Shown here one piece after another: positions 13,644 through 24,052 of a stretch of 64,000 nucleotides of DNA (within the stretch, counting starts at the first letter, position 1; each line of letters opens with the position of its first letter). Both the position numbers and the translations under genes were made by a program. The stretch is from Shinella zoogloeoides (GTDB lineage: Bacteria > Pseudomonadota > Alphaproteobacteria > Rhizobiales > Rhizobiaceae), in assembly GCF_030733845.1 (NCBI RefSeq), contig NZ_CP132311.1, forward strand, positions 3,291,501-3,355,500, in the 5' to 3' direction. The notes under the pieces were generated by a model. It saw only the letters and a list, made by a program, of their open reading frames with translations. It had not been told where the DNA came from and did not search any database.

Positions 13644-15287
13644 ATGCTCGCCGAGAGACCCACCTTTGACGCGCTGTACCGGGATTTCCGCTGGCAGATC
13701 CCGGATCGTTTCAACATCGGCACCGCCGTTTCCAACGCGTGGGCGGCACGCGAGCCCGATCGTATCTGTCTCCAGCATTTCCTCCCGGATGCCCCGCCGC
13801 TCTCGATGACCTATGGCGAGCTTGCCGCCCGGTCCGACGCCTTCGCAGCGGCGCTGGTCGCTGAAGGCGTCGCGAAAGGCGACCGCGTGGCGATCCTCTT
13901 GCCGCAGGGCTTCGAGACGGTGATCGCCCATCTCGCCATCTACAAGCTCGGCGCCATCGCCCTGCCGCTCGCGCTGCTCTTCGGTGCGGATGCCCTGCTC
14001 TTCCGGCTTCGGAATGCCGAGGCGAAGGCGATCGTCACCAACCGGTTCGGCGCGGAACGGCTGCAGCCGATCCGCGCGGATCTCCCCACGCTCGATCTCG
14101 TGATCACGACCGAGCCTGCCGCCGATCCCGCGGTAAGGTCCTTTCACGACCTGATTGCGCAGCATGCCGGGCCCTTCGAGGCCGCCGACAGCGGCCCGGA
14201 CGATCCGGCGATGATGATCTACACCTCCGGCACCACCGGGCCTCCGAAGGGCGCGCTGCATGGCCACCGGGTGCTGCTCGGCCACGTGCCGGGCTTCCAG
14301 ATGCACCATGAATTCCTGCCGCAGCCCGGCGACCGCATCTGGACACCCTCCGACTGGGCTTGGGCGGGCGGGCTGTTGAACGTGCTCCTGCCGGCGCTGC
14401 TGCTCGGCGTGCCGGTCGTCTCCTCGCCCGGCCAGAAGTTCGACCCCGACATGGCCTATCGCATCATGCAGGACATGGATGTGCGCAATGCCTTCATTCC
14501 GCCGACGGCGCTGCGCCTGATGAAGACGGTCGCCAACCCGCGGGACAAGTACCGGCTGAACCTGCGCACCATCGGCTCCGCCGGCGAATCGCTCGGCCGC
14601 GAGACCTGGGAATGGGTGAAGGACACGCTCGGCATCACCATCAATGAGTTCTACGGCCAGACCGAATGCAACATCGTGCTCGGCTCGATCGGCAAGCTCG
14701 GCGTGTCGCGGCCGGGGCCGATCGGCAAGGCGGTGCCGGGCCATGTGGTCGCCATAATCGACGCCAGGGGCAACGAAGTGTCGCGCGGCACGGTGGGGCA
14801 GGTGGCGGTGAAGCGCCCCGATCCCGTGATGTTCCTCGGCTATTGGAAGAACGAGAAGGCAACGGCGGAAAAGTTCATCGGCGACTGGATGATGACCGGC
14901 GATCTCGGCCGCATGGACGAGGAGGGCTACGTCACTTTCTTCGGCCGCGACGACGACGTGATCACCTCCTCGGGCTACCGCATCGGGCCGAGCGAGATCG
15001 AGGATTGCCTTGCCGGCCACCCCGCCGTGCAGCTTGCCGCCGCGGTGGGCAAGCCCGATCCGGTGCGCACGGAAATCGTCAAGGCCTATGTGATGCTGCG
15101 CCCCGGCCATGCACCGTCGGAGGCGCTGGCGATCGACATCCGCGAATGGGTGAAGTCGCGGCTCTCCATGCACGAATATCCGCGCGAGGTGGAGTTCGTC
15201 GACGCGCTGCCGCTGACGACCTCCGGCAAGGTCATCCGCCATCTGCTGCGCAAGCGCGCGGCGGAGGAAACGTCTTTTGCGGCTTAA
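13644..15287 (+). CDS. AMP-forming acyl-CoA synthetase (acetyl/medium-chain type)
   Basis: A 547-residue ANL-superfamily enzyme that activates a carboxylic acid with ATP, then CoA. Motifs: the P-loop YTSGTTGPPKGALHG (~193-207), YGQTE (~338), TGDLGRMDEEGY (~420) and the C-terminal catalytic lysine region LPLTTSGKVIRH (~525). The organisation resembles acetyl-/propionyl-CoA or medium-chain acyl-CoA synthetases; the substrate cannot be told by eye. GGAG lies nine bases before the ATG. Its stop overlaps the convergent acetyltransferase stop within TTAA. Confidence 0.88.
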   Translation: MLAERPTFDALYRDFRWQIPDRFNIGTAVSNAWAAREPDRICLQHFLPDAPPLSMTYGELAARSDAFAAALVAEGVAKGDRVAILLPQGFETVIAHLAIYKLGAIALPLALLFGADALLFRLRNAEAKAIVTNRFGAERLQPIRADLPTLDLVITTEPAADPAVRSFHDLIAQHAGPFEAADSGPDDPAMMIYTSGTTGPPKGALHGHRVLLGHVPGFQMHHEFLPQPGDRIWTPSDWAWAGGLLNVLLPALLLGVPVVSSPGQKFDPDMAYRIMQDMDVRNAFIPPTALRLMKTVANPRDKYRLNLRTIGSAGESLGRETWEWVKDTLGITINEFYGQTECNIVLGSIGKLGVSRPGPIGKAVPGHVVAIIDARGNEVSRGTVGQVAVKRPDPVMFLGYWKNEKATAEKFIGDWMMTGDLGRMDEEGYVTFFGRDDDVITSSGYRIGPSEIEDCLAGHPAVQLAAAVGKPDPVRTEIVKAYVMLRPGHAPSEALAIDIREWVKSRLSMHEYPREVEFVDALPLTTSGKVIRHLLRKRAAEETSFAA

Positions 15288-16555
15288 CGCCGCGCGAGCG
15301 ACCTGATCTTCTCGCGCAGCAGCCGCGCCACGTTGCGGGTGTTGCGGTAGAGGTGAAGCTGGGTCGCCACCTGCCGCACGTCGCGGTCGCGATTCTGCTG
15401 CAGGCCGACGACGAGCGTTCCCATGTCCTCGCGCTCCTCCCAGAACCGGCTCATCACCGGATGATCCGGCACCGCGCAGGAATCTGACCGTGCGATATTG
15501 GCGTCGTCGAGGTGCCATTCGGTGAGCTCGGCCACCAGCAGCTTGCCCGGCGAGTATTTCGCGAATTCCTCATCATAGGCGGTCTTCCAAGTATACGCCT
15601 CGCCGCCGGTCAGGAAGACCACCATGGAGGCGATGGCGCGGCCGTCGAGGTCGAGCGTGTGGATGCGCACGCCGTCGGTCTCGGCGAGGTTGGAGATCGC
15701 CTCGCGGGCGAAGGCCGCGCGGTAGCGGTCGTTGATCATCGCGGTGCGGCCGCGACCCTTCCAGCCCGCCGCTTCCAGCAACAGGAATTCTTCCATGCGC
15801 AGGCGGATGTCGGCCGGCTGGCGGGCGACGTTGTAGCTGAGCGCGCCGAGCTGATCGAGCCTGCGCCACTGCCGGCGCAGCTCGCGGAAATGCTCGGGCG
15901 AGATGGCGTGCTGGAGATAGCTCTGGCCGTCGAGCAGGCTTTCCAGCATCGGCCGGCGATAGGTGTCGGTGACCGTGACGGGCAGGTTGCGGCCGATCGC
16001 GACGGCGCGCATCAACTGCGCGAAGGGCCCGTTGAGACGCAGATCCGGCAGGACGAGGATCGGCGGCAGGCCGGAGCCCGCGCTGCCGAGCGCCTCCAGG
16101 AGGTTGTCGAGCGTTTCGGCCGCATCCTCGGCGTCGACGAGCGGCGTGCCGAGCGGGCCGAACGGGTTCGACCAGGCACGCAGGATGCTGGAGCCGATGG
16201 AAAAGCCCGGCTTCTCGATGGAGAAGGGCATGAGGAAGCGCATGCGGCTGCGCCCGTCGCTCTCGTCGCGGATGACGGAGAGGCGCACGGTGCGGTCTTC
16301 GAGCCGTGGCATGGCGGGCGCGAGGAAGCGGCCGGTGAAGAAGACGTTCGGCTCCATGACGCGGTTGGACAGGAAGTCGAGCTCCTGCTGCAACTCATAG
16401 CCGGCCGTCGCCGGATAGAGCGCCAGCGAACGGCCCGGACGGCCGGTCGCGATACGCTGGTCGGCCGGCGGCTGCGCCAGCGGGGCGGCCGGGGGAACGG
16501 CGGCCTGGGCACGCCCTGCCGCGATCGCATGGTCGAAGCCGTGGCTATCGGTCAT
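15284..16555 (-). CDS. GNAT acetyltransferase of the BcsL/CelD type (Acetyltransf_6), envelope polysaccharide
   Basis: A 423-residue protein. Residues ~225-365 contain the CelD-type GNAT fold seen in cellulose/exopolysaccharide proteins: EEFLLLEAAGWKGRGRTA, then RIHTLDLDGRAIASMVVFLTGGEAYTWKTAYDEEFAKYSPG. The N-terminal half is variable, with a Pro/Ala-rich start. It probably acylates a glycan precursor in the cytoplasm. It overlaps the upstream flippase gene by 11 bases, which points to a joint role in surface polysaccharide export and modification. The specific polymer is unknown. Confidence 0.8.
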   Translation of the reverse strand: MTDSHGFDHAIAAGRAQAAVPPAAPLAQPPADQRIATGRPGRSLALYPATAGYELQQELDFLSNRVMEPNVFFTGRFLAPAMPRLEDRTVRLSVIRDESDGRSRMRFLMPFSIEKPGFSIGSSILRAWSNPFGPLGTPLVDAEDAAETLDNLLEALGSAGSGLPPILVLPDLRLNGPFAQLMRAVAIGRNLPVTVTDTYRRPMLESLLDGQSYLQHAISPEHFRELRRQWRRLDQLGALSYNVARQPADIRLRMEEFLLLEAAGWKGRGRTAMINDRYRAAFAREAISNLAETDGVRIHTLDLDGRAIASMVVFLTGGEAYTWKTAYDEEFAKYSPGKLLVAELTEWHLDDANIARSDSCAVPDHPVMSRFWEEREDMGTLVVGLQQNRDRDVRQVATQLHLYRNTRNVARLLREKIRSLARR

Positions 16556-17972
16556 GGTGGTCCATCCCGTTGATGAGGCTTGCCTTCACCGGATTGGCGA
16601 AGGCGAAGAGAATGATCGAGAGTTTTCCGCGCACGGCGAGGTGCAGCAGCATCGCTTCCAGCACCATGGCGCTGGCCGTGGCGACGGCCGCGCCCGTCAC
16701 GCCGAAGAGCGGGATGAGCGTGACGTTGAGGCCGATATTGGCCGCGAGCGCCACGGCATAGACGAGCGCGCACAGCCGCTGCTCGCCGGACATGGTGAGC
16801 AGCACCTCGCCGGGGCCGACCAGCGCCTTGGCGAGAATGCCGGCGAAGAGGATGGCCATCAGGCCGTGGCCGGCCGTGAAGGCCGGCCCGAAGAGCGACA
16901 GCAGCACATGGCCGAGCGCGAGCACGCCGAGCCCGACGGCAAGCGACGGCCAGAAGCTCCAGCGCACCGTCTCGCCGGCAAAGCGCGCGAGCGCTATCCG
17001 GTCCCCGGAGGCGAAGAGCGCGGAAAAGCGGGGGGCGGCAGCCGCCTTCACCGAGAAGAAGACGAAATGCACCAGCGCCATGGTCTTGGCCGCCGCAAAA
17101 TAGATCGCCACGCTTTCCGGATCGAGGAACAGGCCGACGACAATGACGTCGGAATTTGTGAGCAGAAAGCTGAAGCCCTCGATGACGAAGATCGGCAGCG
17201 CCGCCTTGATCCACAGGGCGAATTCCAGCTTGCGCGGCCCGGCGACATAGCGTTTTCCGAGCCGCCGCACGATGCTGACGAACTGCACGACCGTGGTGAG
17301 GTAGGTGGCGGCCAGCGCGGCGACCATGGCGGTCAGCGCGGTGTGCGGCTCGTCCAGCCACACCGCCAGAACCATGAAGACGAGGATCAGCAGCGGGCGG
17401 ATGATATAGGTCGGACTGAGCGCGGCCAGCGCCCAGCTATGGGCGCGCGCCGTGCTGTCCAGCACGTCGCCGAGCGCGATCATCGGCATGCAGAAGAGGC
17501 CGACGAACAGCGGCACGACATAGTAGTCGGCGAAGGCCTCGTGGAACATCCAGAGGCAGAGGAAGCCGAGCAGTGCCAGCGCCGTCGAGGACAGCATGGC
17601 GAAGACGCGGGCCGTCGAGGTAAGGCCGCGGATCTCCGCATGGGCGCTGCGGCCGGCATAATCCGGCAGGAAGCGCACGACGGTGGTGTGAAAGCCGAGA
17701 CAGGAAAGGTCGCCGCAGATCACGACGAGCGCCCAGACGAAGACGAAGATGCCGTATTCGAACTCGCCCATCACGCGGGCAAGGATGATCTGCGAGATGA
17801 AGGCGATGGCCGCACTGATGACGCGGATGGCAAAGGTGATGAGCGCCATGCGCTGGGCGAGGTTGCGCGGATCGTCGCTGGCGAAGATCGTGGCGAGTGA
17901 CCGCGTGAACGGTTCCGCCTTGCCGCGCAGGCCCGCTGGCAGCAACCTTTCCGCCGACTGAATGACCGCCAT
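16545..17972 (-). CDS. Polysaccharide flippase (Wzx/MurJ-like, MOP superfamily)
   Basis: A ~475-residue integral membrane protein with about 12-14 hydrophobic spans beginning near residue 45 (FAIRVISAAIAFISQIILARVMG, typical of the polysaccharide-transport family) and containing charged loops such as RLGKRYVAGPRKLEF. It is likely to move lipid-linked glycans across the inner membrane. The ATG at 17972 is chosen; a TTG at 17999 would add nine residues, and neither has a good ribosome site. It is followed by an overlapping acetyltransferase gene. It lies downstream of the secA terminator, so it needs its own promoter in 17,973-18,060. Confidence 0.88.
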   Translation of the reverse strand: MAVIQSAERLLPAGLRGKAEPFTRSLATIFASDDPRNLAQRMALITFAIRVISAAIAFISQIILARVMGEFEYGIFVFVWALVVICGDLSCLGFHTTVVRFLPDYAGRSAHAEIRGLTSTARVFAMLSSTALALLGFLCLWMFHEAFADYYVVPLFVGLFCMPMIALGDVLDSTARAHSWALAALSPTYIIRPLLILVFMVLAVWLDEPHTALTAMVAALAATYLTTVVQFVSIVRRLGKRYVAGPRKLEFALWIKAALPIFVIEGFSFLLTNSDVIVVGLFLDPESVAIYFAAAKTMALVHFVFFSVKAAAAPRFSALFASGDRIALARFAGETVRWSFWPSLAVGLGVLALGHVLLSLFGPAFTAGHGLMAILFAGILAKALVGPGEVLLTMSGEQRLCALVYAVALAANIGLNVTLIPLFGVTGAAVATASAMVLEAMLLHLAVRGKLSIILFAFANPVKASLINGMDHHDR

Positions 17973-18061
17973 CAACACAGGAACCCGAACGCCACGCAAA
18001 ACTGAACGAAAGCCAGTCTTGTCAGATCAGGGTTAACAAACGGTTGGGTAAGACCCTCTCA

Positions 18062-18094
18062 TCCCCAAAAGAAAATGCCGCCCGGAGGCGGCAT
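18062..18094 (-). terminator. Intrinsic terminator of secA
   Basis: ATGCCGCC / GGCGGCAT stem with a 4-base loop at 18075-18094. Read on the minus strand it is followed by TTTTCTTTT, a classic Rho-independent layout, 20 bp after the secA stop. Confidence 0.88.
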
Positions 18095-18114
18095 CATCGC
18101 TTTTTCTCAAGCCT

Positions 18115-20829
18115 TCAAGCCTGCTCGAAAGCACCGTGGCAATGCTTGTACTTCTTGCCCGAGCCGCAGGGGCAGGGTTCGTTGCGGGCGATACGGCCCC
18201 AGGTCGACGGGTCGTTCGGATCGCGGTCTTCGACGGCCACGGCCATGAAGCCGCCGCCTTCGTTGAAATCGTCCTCGCCGGTCGTGCCGTCGATGTGATG
18301 GCCTTCCATTGTCGGCGGCACCGGCGCCGGAGCATCGGCGGCCTGGCGCACCAGTTCGACGCGCATGAGCTGCGCGGTGACGGTCTGGCGCAGGTTCGCC
18401 AGCAGCGCCTGGAAGAGTTCGAAGGCCTCGGCCTTGTATTCCTGCAGCGGGTCGCGCTGGGCATAGCCGCGGAAGCCGATGACGGAGCGCAGGTGATCGA
18501 GATTGACGATGTGCTCGCGCCACAGATGGTCCAGCGTCTGCAGCAGGACCGAACGCTCGACATAGGTCATGATCTCGGGGCCGAAGCGTTCCGCGCGATC
18601 CCGTGCCGCTAGGTCGGTGGCCGTGCGCAGGCGCTCCAGGATATCCTTTTCGTCGATGCCTTCCTCAGCCGCCCAGGCGTCGATCGGCAGGTCGAGGTTG
18701 AGCTGCTCCAGAACGCCCGTCTTCAGGCCGGCAACGTCCCATTGTTCGGCATAGGCGTTTTCCGGAATGTGCAGGCGCACGAGGTTCTCGACGACTTCGT
18801 GGCGCATGTCCGCGACGATTTCGGAGAGGTTCTCGCTGTCCATCAGCTCGATGCGCTGCTCGAAGATGACCTTGCGCTGGTCGTTCAGCACATCGTCATA
18901 TTTCAGCAGGTTCTTGCGGATATCGAAGTTGCGGGCCTCGACCTTCTTCTGCGCCCTTTCGAGCGCCTTGTTGATCCAGGGATGGACGATCGCCTCGCCT
19001 TCCTTGAGGCCGAGCTTCTGGAGCATGGAATCCATGCGCTCGGAGCCGAAGATGCGCATCAGGTCGTCCTGCAGCGACAGGAAGAACTTCGAGCGGCCCG
19101 GGTCACCCTGGCGGCCGGATCGGCCACGGAGCTGGTTGTCGATGCGGCGGCTTTCGTGGCGCTCGGTGGCTAGGACGTAGAGGCCCCCGGCGGCAAGCGC
19201 CTTTTCCTTCAATTGCTTGACTTCGGCGATGATCGCCGCGCGCTTGGCGTCACGCTCCGCCCCCGGCTCCATTTCGGCAAGCTCGCGCTCGAGCCGCATG
19301 TCGACATTGCCACCGAGCTGGATGTCGGTGCCGCGGCCGGCCATGTTGGTTGCGATGGTGACCGCGCCCGGCACGCCGGCCTGCGCCACGATATAGGCTT
19401 CCTGCTCGTGGTAGCGGGCGTTCAGCACCTGGAAGTCCTTGAAGCCGGACTTCTTCAGGATGTCGGCAAGATGTTCGGACTTCTCGATCGAGGTCGTGCC
19501 GACGAGGACCGGCTGGCCCTTCTCGCTCGCCGCCTTGATCTCCTCGATGATCGCCTTGTACTTCTCTTCCGCCGTCCGGTAGACCTCGTCGTCCTCATCG
19601 AGGCGCTGAATGGGCAGGTTGGTCGGCACTTCCACGACTTCGAGGCCATAGATGTTGCCGAATTCCTCGGCTTCCGTCGAGGCCGTGCCGGTCATGCCGC
19701 CGAGCTTGGAATACATGCGGAAATAGTTCTGGAAGGTGATCGAGGCCAGCGTCTGGTTTTCCGGCTGGATCGTGACCTTTTCCTTGGCTTCGAGTGCCTG
19801 GTGCTGGCCTTCCGAATAGCGGCGGCCCGGCATCATGCGCCCGGTGAATTCGTCGATGATGACGATCTCGTCGTTGCGGACGATGTAGTCCTTGTCGCGC
19901 GTGAAGAGCTTGTGGGCCTTCAGCGCGTTGTTGATGTGATGGACGATCGCGACGTTCTCGACGTCATACAGCGATTCGCCCTTGAGCAGCCCGGCCTGGC
20001 GCAGCAGGTTTTCCAGCTTTTCCGTGCCGACTTCGGAGAAGTTGGCGGAACGCTGCTTCTCGTCGATCTCGTAGTCCGCCTCGTCCAGCATGGGGATGAA
20101 GGCGTCGATCGTCGTGTAGAGGTCGGAGCGGTCGTCGAGGGGACCCGAAATGATCAGCGGCGTGCGCGCCTCGTCGACGAGGATCGAGTCCACTTCGTCG
20201 ACGATGGCGAAGAAGTGGCCGCGCTGGACCATCTGGCCACGCTCGTACTTCATGTTGTCGCGCAGATAGTCGAAGCCGAGTTCGTTGTTCGTCGCGTAGG
20301 TGATGTCGCAGGCATAGGCGGCGCGGCGCTGGTCGTCGTCGAGACCATGCACGATGACGCCGGTTGTGAGGCCGAGGAAGCTATAGATCCGGCCCATCTG
20401 CGCGCTGTCGCGGCTGGCGAGGTAGTCGTTGACGGTGACGACGTGCACGCCCTTGCCGGCGAGCGCGTTGAGATAGACGGGCAGCGTCGCGACGAGCGTC
20501 TTGCCTTCGCCGGTCTTCATCTCGGCGATGGATTTCTCGTGCAGGATCATGCCGCCGATGAGCTGGACGTCGAAGGGCCGGAGGCCGAGGACGCGGAAAG
20601 CCGCCTCGCGGGCGACGGCGAAGGCCGGCACCAGAATGTCGTCCAGCGTCTTGCCCGCGGCGAGCTGTTCACGGAATTCCACGGTCTTGGCGCGCAACGC
20701 CTCGTCCGAGAGCGCCTTGATCTCGGGCTCCAGCGCATTGATGGCATCGACGCGGGGATTGTAGGAACGGACACGGCGATCGTTGGAAGAGCCGAACAAC
20801 TTGCGGGCGATGCCGCCGAGGCTGACCAT
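18115..20829 (-). CDS. secA: Preprotein translocase ATPase SecA
   Basis: A 904-residue ATPase that drives Sec-dependent protein export through SecYEG. Walker A is MKTGEGKT (~104-111), Walker B is VDEVDSIL (~210-217, DEVD), and the second nucleotide-binding fold has [14 protein letters not shown] and [11 protein letters not shown]. The C-terminus carries the zinc/SecB-binding motif [12 protein letters not shown], so the tail is complete. Length is typical of the alphaproteobacterial protein. It is divergent from a parvulin-type foldase gene, which acts on exported proteins, and ends with a clear terminator. Confidence 0.98.
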   Translation of the reverse strand: MVSLGGIARKLFGSSNDRRVRSYNPRVDAINALEPEIKALSDEALRAKTVEFREQLAAGKTLDDILVPAFAVAREAAFRVLGLRPFDVQLIGGMILHEKSIAEMKTGEGKTLVATLPVYLNALAGKGVHVVTVNDYLASRDSAQMGRIYSFLGLTTGVIVHGLDDDQRRAAYACDITYATNNELGFDYLRDNMKYERGQMVQRGHFFAIVDEVDSILVDEARTPLIISGPLDDRSDLYTTIDAFIPMLDEADYEIDEKQRSANFSEVGTEKLENLLRQAGLLKGESLYDVENVAIVHHINNALKAHKLFTRDKDYIVRNDEIVIIDEFTGRMMPGRRYSEGQHQALEAKEKVTIQPENQTLASITFQNYFRMYSKLGGMTGTASTEAEEFGNIYGLEVVEVPTNLPIQRLDEDDEVYRTAEEKYKAIIEEIKAASEKGQPVLVGTTSIEKSEHLADILKKSGFKDFQVLNARYHEQEAYIVAQAGVPGAVTIATNMAGRGTDIQLGGNVDMRLERELAEMEPGAERDAKRAAIIAEVKQLKEKALAAGGLYVLATERHESRRIDNQLRGRSGRQGDPGRSKFFLSLQDDLMRIFGSERMDSMLQKLGLKEGEAIVHPWINKALERAQKKVEARNFDIRKNLLKYDDVLNDQRKVIFEQRIELMDSENLSEIVADMRHEVVENLVRLHIPENAYAEQWDVAGLKTGVLEQLNLDLPIDAWAAEEGIDEKDILERLRTATDLAARDRAERFGPEIMTYVERSVLLQTLDHLWREHIVNLDHLRSVIGFRGYAQRDPLQEYKAEAFELFQALLANLRQTVTAQLMRVELVRQAADAPAPVPPTMEGHHIDGTTGEDDFNEGGGFMAVAVEDRDPNDPSTWGRIARNEPCPCGSGKKYKHCHGAFEQA

Positions 20830-21066
20830 CAGAATGGTCCTTTCTTTATGGGCGCCCGGCGCGTGACAGGTCGCACGATAATTGCGCGCAAAGCCGTGAA
20901 ACGCCCGGAAACTGTTCTGGACGCGGGATTGCGTGACAGATAAGAGGGGGGTCGAATGATGTCAACGGCTCTGGCGGTTGCACAACTGCCACATTCTGGT
21001 GGTGTTGAGCCGTCTGGCACCGGATATCGGCCCGATTCCGGCGAGGATGTGAAAGGTCTTTTCAAT
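20830..21066. promoter_or_regulatory. Divergent promoter region between secA and the parvulin gene
   Basis: This 237-bp intergenic stretch separates two divergent genes and must hold both promoters. I see no convincing -35/-10 pair or long symmetry. A longer in-frame version of the parvulin gene would start at 20956 but would place a non-signal-like extension before the signal peptide. Confidence 0.4.
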
Positions 21067-21966
21067 ATGTTCAAGTACAGCAAGCTCGCGGCAGTCGCCC
21101 TCATCGCGATCGCCGCCGCCAGCGGCAGCGCCCGCGCGCAGGACGCCGCGGCCGATCCGGTCGTCGCCAAGGTCGGCGCGGTCGAGATCCACGAATCGGA
21201 GCTGAAGCTGGCGATCGCCGGCCTCGACCCGCAGCTCGCCAACCTGCCCGACGACCAGAAGCGCGTCGCCGCCCTCTCCTCGATCATCGACGTCAAGCTG
21301 CTTGCGGCCGACGCCGACAAGGAAGGCCTGAAGGACAGCGCCGACTTCAAGCAGCGCCTCGCCTTCCTGACGGATCGCGAACTGCACAATGCCTATTTCA
21401 AGAAGCACGTCGTCGATGCCGTCACCCCGGAAGAGGTGAAGGCGCGCTACGAGAAGGAAGTCGCGGCCATCACGCCGGAAGACGAGATCCGCGCCCGCCA
21501 CATCCTCGTCAAGACCGAGGAAGAGGCCAAGGCCGTCATCAAGGATCTCGACGCCGGCAAGGATTTCGTCGAGATCGCCAAGGAGAAGTCGACCGACCCG
21601 AACAAGTCGGAAGGCGGCGACCTCGGCTATTTCGCCAAGGGCCGCATGGTTCCGGAATTCGAGAACGCCGCCTTCGCACTGGAAAAGGGCGCCTATTCCA
21701 AGGAGCCGGTGAAGACGCAGTTCGGCTTCCACGTCATCAAGGTGGAAGACAAGCGCAAGCAGCAGCCCCCGGCGCTCGACCAGGTCGAAGCCCAGGTTCG
21801 TCAGCTCGTCATGCGCGACAAGTATCTGGAGCTTCTGGAAAAGGCCAAGGCCGCGGCGCCCGTCGATATCCAGGACGCCGCACTGAAGACCGCCTATGAC
21901 GCGGTCAACAAGCCGGCAGCCGAGGGTGAGGGCGAAGCCGCACCGGCCATCGAAGGCCAGCAGTAA
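21067..21966 (+). CDS. Periplasmic parvulin-type peptidyl-prolyl cis-trans isomerase
   Basis: A 299-residue foldase. ATG 21067 is chosen because it gives a clean signal peptide ([20 protein letters not shown], cut near SARA-QD). Residues ~30-130 form a SurA-like helical chaperone part, and ~141-230 the PpiC/rotamase domain ([46 protein letters not shown]). It catalyses proline isomerisation in the periplasm and probably assists outer-membrane or secreted proteins. Its tail is Ala/Glu-rich. It is divergent from secA and followed by argJ after a hairpin. Confidence 0.92.
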   Translation: MFKYSKLAAVALIAIAAASGSARAQDAAADPVVAKVGAVEIHESELKLAIAGLDPQLANLPDDQKRVAALSSIIDVKLLAADADKEGLKDSADFKQRLAFLTDRELHNAYFKKHVVDAVTPEEVKARYEKEVAAITPEDEIRARHILVKTEEEAKAVIKDLDAGKDFVEIAKEKSTDPNKSEGGDLGYFAKGRMVPEFENAAFALEKGAYSKEPVKTQFGFHVIKVEDKRKQQPPALDQVEAQVRQLVMRDKYLELLEKAKAAAPVDIQDAALKTAYDAVNKPAAEGEGEAAPAIEGQQ

Positions 21967-21975
21967 AACGGCAAT

Positions 21976-22001
21976 GGCCCGGCGTTTTCACCGGGCCTCT
22001 T
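21976..22001 (+). terminator. Hairpin between the parvulin gene and argJ
   Basis: GGCCCGG / CCGGGCC stem (7 bp) with an 8-base loop, followed by TCTTT. It starts 9 bp after the parvulin stop and could terminate part of the transcription before argJ. The T tract is short. Confidence 0.6.
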
Positions 22002-22018
22002 TCACGCAGGAAAACAAG

Positions 22019-23257
22019 ATGTCCGGTTCCGTCTCCCCGCTCGCTCCGAAAACCTATGCCGACATGCCGCCGCTGCGCGGCGTGCGCATGGCGACCGCCG
22101 CCGCCGGGATCAAGTACAAGAACCGGACGGACGTGCTGATGATGGTCTTCGACCGTCCGGCAGCGGTCGCGGGCGTCTTCACCCGCTCCAAGTGCCCCTC
22201 GGCCCCGGTCGATTTCTGCCGCGCGAACCTGGCGCACGGCGTTGCCCGCGCCGTCGTCGTCAATTCCGGCAATGCCAATGCCTTCACCGGCCGCAAGGGC
22301 CGCGAATCGACGCGGATGACCGCTGAAGCCGCCGCCAAAGCGGTCGGCTGCCGCGAAGACGAGGTTTTCCTCGCCTCGACGGGCGTGATCGGCGAGCCGC
22401 TAGACGCAACGAAATTCTCCGGCGTGCTCGATGGCCTCGCCGCCGCCGGCACGGAGGATTTCTGGTTCGAAGCCGCCAAGGCGATCATGACGACCGACAC
22501 CTATCCGAAGGTCGCCACCCGCACCGCCGAGCTCGGCGGCGTTAAGGTCACCATCAACGGCATGGCCAAGGGCGCCGGCATGATCGCGCCCGACATGGCG
22601 ACCATGCTCTCCTTCGTCGTGACCGACGCGGATATCCCGGCCACCGTGCTGCAATCCCTGCTCTCGGCCGGCGTCGGCCCGACCTTCAATTCCGTCACGG
22701 TCGACAGCGACACCTCGACCTCCGACACGCTCATGCTGTTTGCGACCGGCGCGGCCGCCACCGACGGCCAGGCGCCCGTCACGGCCGACGACGCCACGCT
22801 CGACGGCTTCCGCGCCGCCCTGAACGACCTCCTGCGAGACCTCGCGCTCCAGGTGGTGCGCGATGGCGAAGGCGCCCGCAAGATGGTGGCCGTCACCGTC
22901 GAGGGCGCGGAAAACGACGACGCCGCCAAGCGTATCGCGCTCTCCATCGCCAACTCGCCGCTGGTCAAGACCGCGGTCGCCGGCGAGGACGCCAACTGGG
23001 GCCGCATCGTCATGGCCGTCGGCAAGTCCGGCGAGATGGCCGACCGAGACCGCCTCGCCATCTGGTTCGGCGACGTACGCGTCGCCGTCGACGGCGAACG
23101 GGACCCGACCTATTCCGAAGCGGCGGCGACGGCCGTCATGAAGCAGGAGGATATCCCGGTCCGCGTCGAGATCGGCCTCGGCAACGGCCGGGCGACGGTC
23201 TGGACCTGCGACCTCACCAAGGAATATGTCGAGATCAACGGCGACTACCGCAGCTGA
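22019..23257 (+). CDS. argJ: Bifunctional ornithine acetyltransferase / N-acetylglutamate synthase ArgJ
   Basis: A 412-residue enzyme of arginine synthesis that moves acetyl from N-acetylornithine to glutamate. It is made as a proenzyme and cuts itself before a conserved threonine: the motif [14 protein letters not shown] places nucleophile T195. Other signatures: [13 protein letters not shown] (~79-91), [11 protein letters not shown] and [17 protein letters not shown]. The ATG at 22019 follows AGGA closely and gives the family's usual length; longer in-frame starts enter the hairpin region. It is followed by a GNAT gene and mutT, a conserved rhizobial order. Confidence 0.97.
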   Translation: MSGSVSPLAPKTYADMPPLRGVRMATAAAGIKYKNRTDVLMMVFDRPAAVAGVFTRSKCPSAPVDFCRANLAHGVARAVVVNSGNANAFTGRKGRESTRMTAEAAAKAVGCREDEVFLASTGVIGEPLDATKFSGVLDGLAAAGTEDFWFEAAKAIMTTDTYPKVATRTAELGGVKVTINGMAKGAGMIAPDMATMLSFVVTDADIPATVLQSLLSAGVGPTFNSVTVDSDTSTSDTLMLFATGAAATDGQAPVTADDATLDGFRAALNDLLRDLALQVVRDGEGARKMVAVTVEGAENDDAAKRIALSIANSPLVKTAVAGEDANWGRIVMAVGKSGEMADRDRLAIWFGDVRVAVDGERDPTYSEAAATAVMKQEDIPVRVEIGLGNGRATVWTCDLTKEYVEINGDYRS

Positions 23258-23293
23258 GGCCCGGACAGCGTGCCCCTTTCCGGACAGAACACG

Positions 23294-24052
23294 ATGAGCG
23301 ATCTTCCCAAAGTGCGGCGGCTGGAAGCCGTCGGGTTCCGGGCATGGCCCGCGGCAACGGTCCAGTATGACGGAAGCTGGCTCTGCCGGCTGACCGCCGG
23401 CCACCCCTCGCGCCGGCTGAATTCCGTCAATCCGCTCGACCCGTCCGATATCCGCGACATCGACATCCGCCTGGAGAAGGCGGCGAAGCGCTTTGCCGAC
23501 TACGGCCGCCCGCTGCTCGTGCGCCAGACGCCACTCGCCTCGCCGCAGCTCGTCGCCTTCATGGACGAAGCCGGCTGGGCCGATATCGGCCGCACCGTGG
23601 TCATGATGGCCGACCTTGCCACCCTTCCGCGCGACGAAGGCCTCGATCATCTGCCGAGCCGCGATGTCGGCCGCTTCGTCGATGCACGCATCCGCGTCGC
23701 CGGCGACGATCCTGCGCTGAAGCCCGGCCTCACCGAGATCATCAACGCCATCAAGCCGGAAGCCGGCCTCTTCATCGTCGAGGAGCCCGACTTCGGCCCG
23801 ACCGCCGTGACGATCGCCGTGCAGGACAACGACCTCGCCGGCATCCTCCAGCTCGGGGTTGCCGGGGAGCGCCGCGGTCGGGGCCTCGGCACCGCCATCC
23901 TGCATGCGAGCCTGCGCTGGGCGAAACTCAAGGGCGCCCGCCAGGCCTGGGTACAGGTCGAGGCCGACAATGCCGCCGCCCTTGCGCTCTACCGCCGCGC
24001 CGGCTTCCATGACGTCTACGAATACAGCTATCGGGGGCCCGACGCGGCATGA
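23294..24052 (+). CDS. GNAT-family N-acetyltransferase
   Basis: A 252-residue protein whose C-terminal third has the GNAT acetyl-CoA motif: LAGILQLGVAGERRGRGLGTAILHASLRWAKLKGA then VQVEADNAAALALYRRAGFHDVYEYSYR. The N-terminal part (LEAVGFRAWPAATVQYDGSWLCRLTAGHPSRRLNSVNPL) is characteristic of a rhizobial subgroup found next to argJ. The substrate is unknown; a small molecule or amino acid is likely. ATG 23294 is preferred; a GTG at 23270 would add eight residues. Its stop overlaps the mutT start (ATGA). Confidence 0.85.
   Translation: MSDLPKVRRLEAVGFRAWPAATVQYDGSWLCRLTAGHPSRRLNSVNPLDPSDIRDIDIRLEKAAKRFADYGRPLLVRQTPLASPQLVAFMDEAGWADIGRTVVMMADLATLPRDEGLDHLPSRDVGRFVDARIRVAGDDPALKPGLTEIINAIKPEAGLFIVEEPDFGPTAVTIAVQDNDLAGILQLGVAGERRGRGLGTAILHASLRWAKLKGARQAWVQVEADNAAALALYRRAGFHDVYEYSYRGPDAA

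Noticed and set aside
15279-15293. Small hairpin GCGGC-TTAAC-GCCGC over the shared stops
   Set aside because: Only a 5-bp stem with no T tract; the symmetry is partly forced by the overlapping TAA stops on both strands.
13602-15518. Long minus-strand ORF opposite the acyl-CoA synthetase
   Set aside because: Antisense shadow with no recognisable motif; the plus-strand gene has full ANL motifs.
19213-20943. Long plus-strand ORF opposite secA
   Set aside because: Antisense shadow with biased composition; secA is unambiguous.
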